DNA of 64,000 bases from Archegozetes longisetosus (taxonomy: Eukaryota > Arthropoda > Arachnida > Sarcoptiformes > Trhypochthoniidae): NCBI GenBank assembly GCA_018873245.2, contig JAEMBT020000004.1, forward strand, positions 13,214,418 through 13,278,417, in the 5' to 3' direction. The notes under the pieces are model-generated. The model had not been told where the DNA came from. It saw only the letters and a program-made list of their open reading frames with translations, and ran no database searches. Shown in pieces: positions 63,747 to 64,000 of the stretch. Position 1 is the first letter of the stretch. The number at the start of each line of letters is the position of its first letter. The position numbers were made by a program, and so were the translations under genes.

Positions 63747-64000
63747 AAGATCTAACTTACATAGAAGTGAGTTTTGATTGACGGCAAAACGGTTAAACAT
63801 TAGTATTGAATATTAGTCTTGGGTTCAACTTTATCTTCAATAAGCCCTTTTGTTTTGAGTCGTCAAACAAGCGGTAGATTGAATCGGTCGAACGTACCAA
63901 CATAAAATCATATTGAGTCAAAATGGAACCGTTTAATATGGTTACAATTAGCAATTCAATTATTTTTTTAAGAATGTTAAATCTTTAAATACATTCAATT
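63747..64000. other. Non-coding end of window
   Basis: Nothing recognised. Confidence 0.5.

Overview
The window is a strongly AT-rich animal nuclear sequence. Genes are split by GT-AG introns, simple repeats and decayed DNA transposons are common, and no bacterial-style operons are visible. The one well-supported intact gene is a sidestep-family (Side) immunoglobulin cell-surface receptor, a family best known from arthropods, so an arthropod is by far the best fit. The sequence does not settle whether it is a mite, springtail or insect.

Layout: 1-18,900 is mostly non-coding. It holds an internally deleted mariner element (3316-3844), three weak protein-coding relics (5498-5946 minus, 11664-12113 plus, 12352-12780 minus), a GA microsatellite and an inverted-repeat cluster (16924-17961). 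The Side gene then runs on the plus strand from a signal-peptide exon (19068-19149) across an intron of about 29.7 kb to eight further exons (48859-61344). These encode five Ig domains and one fibronectin III domain. All splice phases agree, giving 657 codons. The transmembrane and cytoplasmic part lies beyond the window or was not recognised. A second phase-compatible hydrophobic first exon at 30123-30267 may be an alternative start.

The most unusual item lies inside the first Side intron on the opposite strand: a broken pectin methylesterase (carbohydrate esterase family 8) at 20901-21815. It keeps almost every family motif but carries at least four frameshifts and several stops, one of them replacing the catalytic glutamine. 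The gene is foreign to most animals and is visibly richer in G+C than its surroundings, so it looks like a dead horizontally acquired plant-cell-wall enzyme.

The Side introns and 3' flank hold many foldback and terminal-inverted-repeat elements: 33004-33571, 43926-44052, 50819-51214, 51880-52351 and 53843-54600. There is also a Tc1/mariner transposase C-terminus at 58834-59010. At the right edge is a palindrome of about 1 kb (62713-63746). Its perfect 186-bp outer arms each carry a TATA box and a short signal-peptide-like reading frame pointing inward. The rest is AT-rich intron or intergenic DNA in which I see no gene.
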